Of a DNA stretch of 64,000 nt, positions 60,613-64,000 are shown in pieces (the first letter of the stretch is position 1; each line of letters opens with the position of its first letter). The DNA lies in assembly GCF_009758255.1 (NCBI RefSeq), contig NZ_WSEN01000009.1:62001-126000 (forward strand), given 5' to 3'. The notes under the pieces were generated by a model, which saw only the letters and a list, made by a program, of their open reading frames with translations, was not told where the DNA came from and did no database searches. Source of the DNA: Microbacterium sp. MAH-37 (GTDB lineage Bacteria; Actinomycetota; Actinomycetes; Actinomycetales; Microbacteriaceae). The translations under genes were made by a program, and so were the position numbers.

Positions 60613-60688
60613 TGGCTCCCCCGGATGGACTCGAACCATCAACCTGCCGATTAACAGTCGGCTGCTCTGCCAATTGAGCTACAGGGGA
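60613..60688 (-). tRNA. tRNA-Asn (GTT)
   Basis: A 76-base tRNA gene with encoded CCA. The acceptor stem pairs TCCCCTG with CGGGGGA (one G-T pair), the D arm has AGCTCAATTGGCAGAGC, the anticodon loop is CTGTTAA with anticodon GTT, and the T arm is GGTTCGAGTCC. Discriminator base G. It lies 97 bases after an ABC ATPase gene on the same strand and is followed at once by a terminator. Confidence 0.96.
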
Positions 60689-60785
60689 TCATCTCTGGCA
60701 TGTCACCCGCGAGCGGGCAACTCGACAAGCTTAGCAAACTCCGGAGGCGCGCAAGAACACGACGAGCGCCCCGGGCGTGCCGCGC

Positions 60786-61556
60786 TCAGCGCTGCGAATC
60801 GGCTTCCGCGTTCGGTGCCCAGACGAGGTTTCTGCCCACCCCGCGGGCCACCACATGACCGCCGCGGAGCATGAGCGAGGCGGCGTTCAGTTCTCGGATG
60901 AAGTCCGCATCATTGGTGACCATCAGCGCGGCCATCTCACGCCCCTCACGGCGCCGGGTGATGGCATCGAAGACGACGTGACGCACCTCGGGGTCGAGGT
61001 TGGCCAGCGGCTCGTCCGCGATGAGAACGCGCGGCTCCATGACCAGCGCCCGCGCGATCGCGACGCGCTGACGCATCCCGGCGCTGAGCTCATAGGGGAA
61101 CTTGTTCGCGGCACCCAACGGCAGATGCAGTTCGTCGAGCAGCGTGGCCACGCGGATCGCGAGCGCTCTGCTGTTGACCTTGCGTTCGCGGAGCGTGATC
61201 GGCTCGGCGATGATCTCGCCCGCGGTGAGACGCGGCGGGAGGTCTCCTCCGGCGCCCTGCCCGACGAAGCCGGTGAGCGCGCCCAGCATCCGCTTCTTCC
61301 GCCCGCCCCGACGGGCGTCGATGCCGCACACCTGCGCGCGCCCGCCCACGATGCGCACCGACGGGTCCTCGCGACCCGCGAGTGCGACCACCAGCGTCGA
61401 CTTCCCGGAACCGGTGGGGCCGGCGACGCACAACAGCTCGCCGGGAGGGAGGGCGAAGGTCACCCCGTCGACCGCCCTGGTCGCACCGCCGTGACCGATC
61501 CGGTCGATGACCAGGTCGGAGCAGTCGATCGCGGCGTCACTGGTGTTGCGGGGCAT
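60786..61556 (-). CDS. ABC transporter ATP-binding protein, orphan
   Basis: A 256-residue ABC ATPase. Walker A is AGPTGSGKSTLVVAL, the signature is LSAGMRQRVAIARAL (Ala in place of the second Gly of LSGG), Walker B RVLIADEPLANLD, and MVTNDADF has Asn in place of the usual switch His. No permease gene is adjacent. It lies between dnaG and tRNA-Asn. Confidence 0.85.
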   Translation of the reverse strand: MPRNTSDAAIDCSDLVIDRIGHGGATRAVDGVTFALPPGELLCVAGPTGSGKSTLVVALAGREDPSVRIVGGRAQVCGIDARRGGRKKRMLGALTGFVGQGAGGDLPPRLTAGEIIAEPITLRERKVNSRALAIRVATLLDELHLPLGAANKFPYELSAGMRQRVAIARALVMEPRVLIADEPLANLDPEVRHVVFDAITRRREGREMAALMVTNDADFIRELNAASLMLRGGHVVARGVGRNLVWAPNAEADSQR

Positions 61557-61591
61557 CTCCCCATCCTGCCCGACGGACCGGCGCTCCGCGC

Positions 61592-63469
61592 CTACGACTC
61601 GGAGAAGCGCTGCCTCTCGGCGTCCAGATCGCGCAGCCGCACGCGCAACGCCCTGCCGCCGTCGGATTCCGCCGGCACGCGCTGCACGGCACCGAGCAGT
61701 TCGTTCTTCTCGCGCTCGATGCTGCGGACGATGAGACGGCGCGCGAGATCGGTGGTGGATGCCACCGCTCCCTGCTCGTCGCGCGCGGGGAACGAGGTCA
61801 TCAGCAGCTCCCCGCCGAGCGAGCGGTAGGGCTCGCGCACGGCGTTCACCGCCTCGACGGACCAGTTCGGCCGCGTCCAGTCGGCATTCGCGACGGCCTC
61901 GCGCACCGCCTCGAGCGCCGGATGCCGGAACGGCTGCTGCAGACCGCGGCGCAGCAGGTCGGGGTCGGCCTGGTGACCGTACTGCAGGGTGCCGATGAGA
62001 GTGTCACGCTCCAGCGCGACCTCGGCGCTGCGCGGCAGGCTCGCGAGGGTCACGACCGCCATGGCGGGCGCACCGGACTCGAGTTCCGGCGGCAACATCT
62101 GCGCCTCGGTCTGCGTGGGCGACTCGCGTCGCTGCGGCCCCTGCCCGCCGCCGTGCGGCGCTCTGCGCACCTCGGCGTGCACCGCGGTCGGGTCCATACC
62201 CAGCCGGCGCGCCAGCACGCGCTCATAGCCGGGCCGGAGCAGCTCGTCGCGGATCTCTGCGACGATCGGCGCGGCGGCGCGCAGCGCGCCCACCTGCCCC
62301 TCGACCGTGGACAGGTCGAATCCGGAGAGCTTGCGATCGATCGCGAACTCGAACATCGGCACCTTCGTGTCGATGAGGCCGCGCACCGCGGCATCCCCCC
62401 GCTGCAGACGCAGGTCGCAGGGATCGAGCCCGTCCGGCGCGACGGCGACGAAGGTCTGAGCAGTGAACCGGGAGTCCTCCGAGAAGGCGCGCAGCGCGGC
62501 CTTCTGACCCGCCTCGTCGCCGTCGAAGGTGAAGACCACCTCGCCGGATGCCGAGACGTCCCCCATGACACGGCGCAGCACCTTGATGTGCTCGGTGCCG
62601 AACGCGGTGCCGCAGGTGGCGATCGCGGTGGTGACTCCGGCCAGATGGCAGGCCATCACGTCGGTATACCCCTCGACCACCACGACGCGGCGAGGGTCGC
62701 CGCGGGCGATGTCGCGCTTGGCGAGGTCGAGCCCGTACAGCACCTGCGCCTTCTTGTAGATCGGGGTCTCGGGAGTGTTCAGGTACTTCGGGCCCTTGTC
62801 GTCGTCGAAGAGCCTGCGCGCACCGAAACCGATCGTCTGACCGGTGACGTCGCGGATCGGCCACACGAGTCGCCCGCGGAACCGGTCGTACACCCCGCGC
62901 TGGCCGGCGGAGACGAGACCGGCGTTGCTGAGCTCGTCGCGGGTGAAGCCCTGCGCGGTGAGGGCCTTGAGCATGCCGTCCCAGCCGCGCGGGGCGAAGC
63001 CGACGCCGAAATGCGCGGCAGCACCGGCGTCGAAGCCGCGCTGGCCGAGGAACGCCCTGGCCGTCTCTGCCTCGGGGCTCAGCAGCTGCGAGCGGAAGAA
63101 CTCCGCCGCGGCGGTGTTCGCCGCGTACAGCCGGCTGCGCCCGCTGGTCTCCGGTGCGGCCCCGCCGTCCTCGTAGTGCAGCGAGTACCCGATGCGGCCG
63201 GCGAGGCGCTCGACCGCCTCCGTGAAGCTGACGTGGTCCATCTCGCGCAGGAACGAGTACACGTCGCCCGATGCCCCGCATCCGAAGCAGTGGTAGAAGC
63301 CGACCTGCGGCCGCACGTGGAAGCTCGGGCTCTTCTCGTCGTGGAACGGGCAGAGCCCCTTCAGCGATCCGACGCCCGCCGACTTGAGGGCGACGCGCTC
63401 CCCCACGATGTCGGCGATGTTGGTGCGGGACTTCACCTCGTCGATGTCGGCCTGCAGGATGCGCGGCAT
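61592..63469 (-). CDS. dnaG: DNA primase
   Basis: A 625-residue primase that makes RNA primers at the replication fork. The N-terminal zinc finger is in CPFHDEKSPSFHV and CFGCGASGDVYSFL (Cys-His-Cys-Cys), the Toprim domain has VVVVEGYTDVMACH and FTFDGDEAGQKAAL, and a DnaB-binding C-terminus follows. The frame is open upstream, but ATG at 63469 begins MPRILQADIDEVKS, the family start. It shares one base with the dgt stop (TGATG). Confidence 0.96.
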   Translation of the reverse strand: MPRILQADIDEVKSRTNIADIVGERVALKSAGVGSLKGLCPFHDEKSPSFHVRPQVGFYHCFGCGASGDVYSFLREMDHVSFTEAVERLAGRIGYSLHYEDGGAAPETSGRSRLYAANTAAAEFFRSQLLSPEAETARAFLGQRGFDAGAAAHFGVGFAPRGWDGMLKALTAQGFTRDELSNAGLVSAGQRGVYDRFRGRLVWPIRDVTGQTIGFGARRLFDDDKGPKYLNTPETPIYKKAQVLYGLDLAKRDIARGDPRRVVVVEGYTDVMACHLAGVTTAIATCGTAFGTEHIKVLRRVMGDVSASGEVVFTFDGDEAGQKAALRAFSEDSRFTAQTFVAVAPDGLDPCDLRLQRGDAAVRGLIDTKVPMFEFAIDRKLSGFDLSTVEGQVGALRAAAPIVAEIRDELLRPGYERVLARRLGMDPTAVHAEVRRAPHGGGQGPQRRESPTQTEAQMLPPELESGAPAMAVVTLASLPRSAEVALERDTLIGTLQYGHQADPDLLRRGLQQPFRHPALEAVREAVANADWTRPNWSVEAVNAVREPYRSLGGELLMTSFPARDEQGAVASTTDLARRLIVRSIEREKNELLGAVQRVPAESDGGRALRVRLRDLDAERQRFSES

Positions 63470-64000
63470 CAGCGCGCTCCCTCGGCGGCCGTCGCCGCGG
63501 CGACCCGCGCACGGGCACCCGGCCTGACGTGCCGGGGCGACCAGATACCGACCTCCGCCGGGTCGATGTCGCCGACCAGCCGGTTGTGCCAGTCCACCGC
63601 GGTCTGGTCGGTCAGGCTCGCGATCTGGTCGACCACGACCCTGGCGCGCTGGTCGTCGGTCTCGGCGTCGTGGAAGTCGGCGGCGAACGCGGGCTCGAGC
63701 ACGTCGGCGCCCGCCGTCCAGAGCGCATCGGTCGACCACAGCGCGTCGGCGAGCCGCTTCAGCACGCGGCGCTGCTCCTTGTACACACCGCGGCGCGCGT
63801 CGATCGTGACGATCGCCTGGCCCATGATGCCCTTCAGCACGGCGATCTCGGCCTCGACCACGCGAGGCACGACGACGTGCGCGTTGTACCGCGCCAGCGA
63901 GGGGCCCGCGTACTCGGCGCGCGTCGCCGACACGGATGCCCGCGCGAAGCGCCCGATCATGTCGCTGGTGAGGTTCTTCAGGCGGGCGAGATCGCGGCGA
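63469..64000 (-). CDS. dgt: Deoxyguanosinetriphosphate triphosphohydrolase, 5' end cut by the window
   Basis: The C-terminal 176 residues of a Dgt-like dNTP triphosphohydrolase; the frame runs off the window edge. ARYNAHVVVPRVVEAEIAVL, VYKEQRRVLKRLADAL and DQIASLTDQTAVDWHNRLVG are typical of the actinobacterial protein. The HD active-site part is outside the window. The dgt-dnaG pair is conserved in actinobacteria. Confidence 0.88.
   Translation of the reverse strand, partial: RRDLARLKNLTSDMIGRFARASVSATRAEYAGPSLARYNAHVVVPRVVEAEIAVLKGIMGQAIVTIDARRGVYKEQRRVLKRLADALWSTDALWTAGADVLEPAFAADFHDAETDDQRARVVVDQIASLTDQTAVDWHNRLVGDIDPAEVGIWSPRHVRPGARARVAAATAAEGAR

Noticed and set aside
60613..60688. Attachment site or integrated element at tRNA-Asn
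   Set aside because: No integrase gene or direct repeat of the tRNA end was seen nearby, and the flanking genes are housekeeping.

Overview
The window is high-GC (about 70%) bacterial chromosome from an actinobacterium, most likely Microbacterium or a close member of the Microbacteriaceae. This rests on gene neighbourhoods typical of the phylum: tkt-tal-pgi-zwf-opcA-pgl beside ctaB and ctaA, sufB-sufD-Rieske-sufC-sufT, a BioQ-like TetR next to bioY-bioM-bioN, GlgA/GlgC divergently arranged, and a DUF3099/SURF1 cluster. Many genes appear to start leaderless, with a TAnnnT -10 hexamer ending six bases before the start codon. No rRNA, phage, IS element or CRISPR array was seen. One tRNA (Asn) is present.

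Layout. 1-2960: end of a thiolase and a full FadB-type enzyme (fatty acid beta-oxidation). 3020-9249: lipid cluster, with GMC flavin oxidase (frameshifted), lipid kinase and alkyl-DHAP-synthase-like oxidase on the minus strand, then a divergent TetR and GlpD. 9312-14238: SPFH protein, two TetR regulators, a frameshifted membrane protein, an rRNA methyltransferase, a sirtuin and a phosphatase. 14248-18360: branched-chain-type 2-oxoacid dehydrogenase operon (E1a-E1b-E2) with a divergent Lrp regulator. 18361-23044: hydrolase, exonuclease, LysR/VOC pair, L31 and an ABC ATPase. 23062-26187: glycogen genes glgA and glgC, then serB. 26231-29585: hydrolase, GNAT, FabG, DUF3099, a small Cys/His protein and SURF1. 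29586-31948: a repeat-rich island with an HAD hydrolase, a decayed gene fragment and an AbiEi/DUF559 endonuclease-like gene. 31949-37837: ABC-F protein, DedA protein, two-component system and acyltransferase. 37715-43045: CHY zinc finger, biotin ECF transporter, BioQ-like regulator, MFS exporter and MalY/PatB lyase. 43117-47156: Suf iron-sulfur operon. 47389-49981: heme A and heme O synthases around a small membrane protein. 50173-58263: pentose phosphate operon. 58257-64000: DMT transporter, peptide deformylase, VOC protein, tRNA-Asn, orphan ABC ATPase, DnaG primase and the end of Dgt.

The most unusual signal is a family of five 84-base imperfect palindromes at 29608-31916. Each has two 36-base arms separated by exactly 12 bases, and three copies are tandem with an exact 115-base period. 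They bracket the DUF559 gene and sit in tail-to-tail gene junctions. Other notable points are probable operators at several regulators: two tandem BioQ-type boxes, palindromes overlapping TetR starts, a TetR operator and a LysR site. There are also two single-base frameshifts in otherwise good genes, and an apparent excess of GGATGC/GCATCC.
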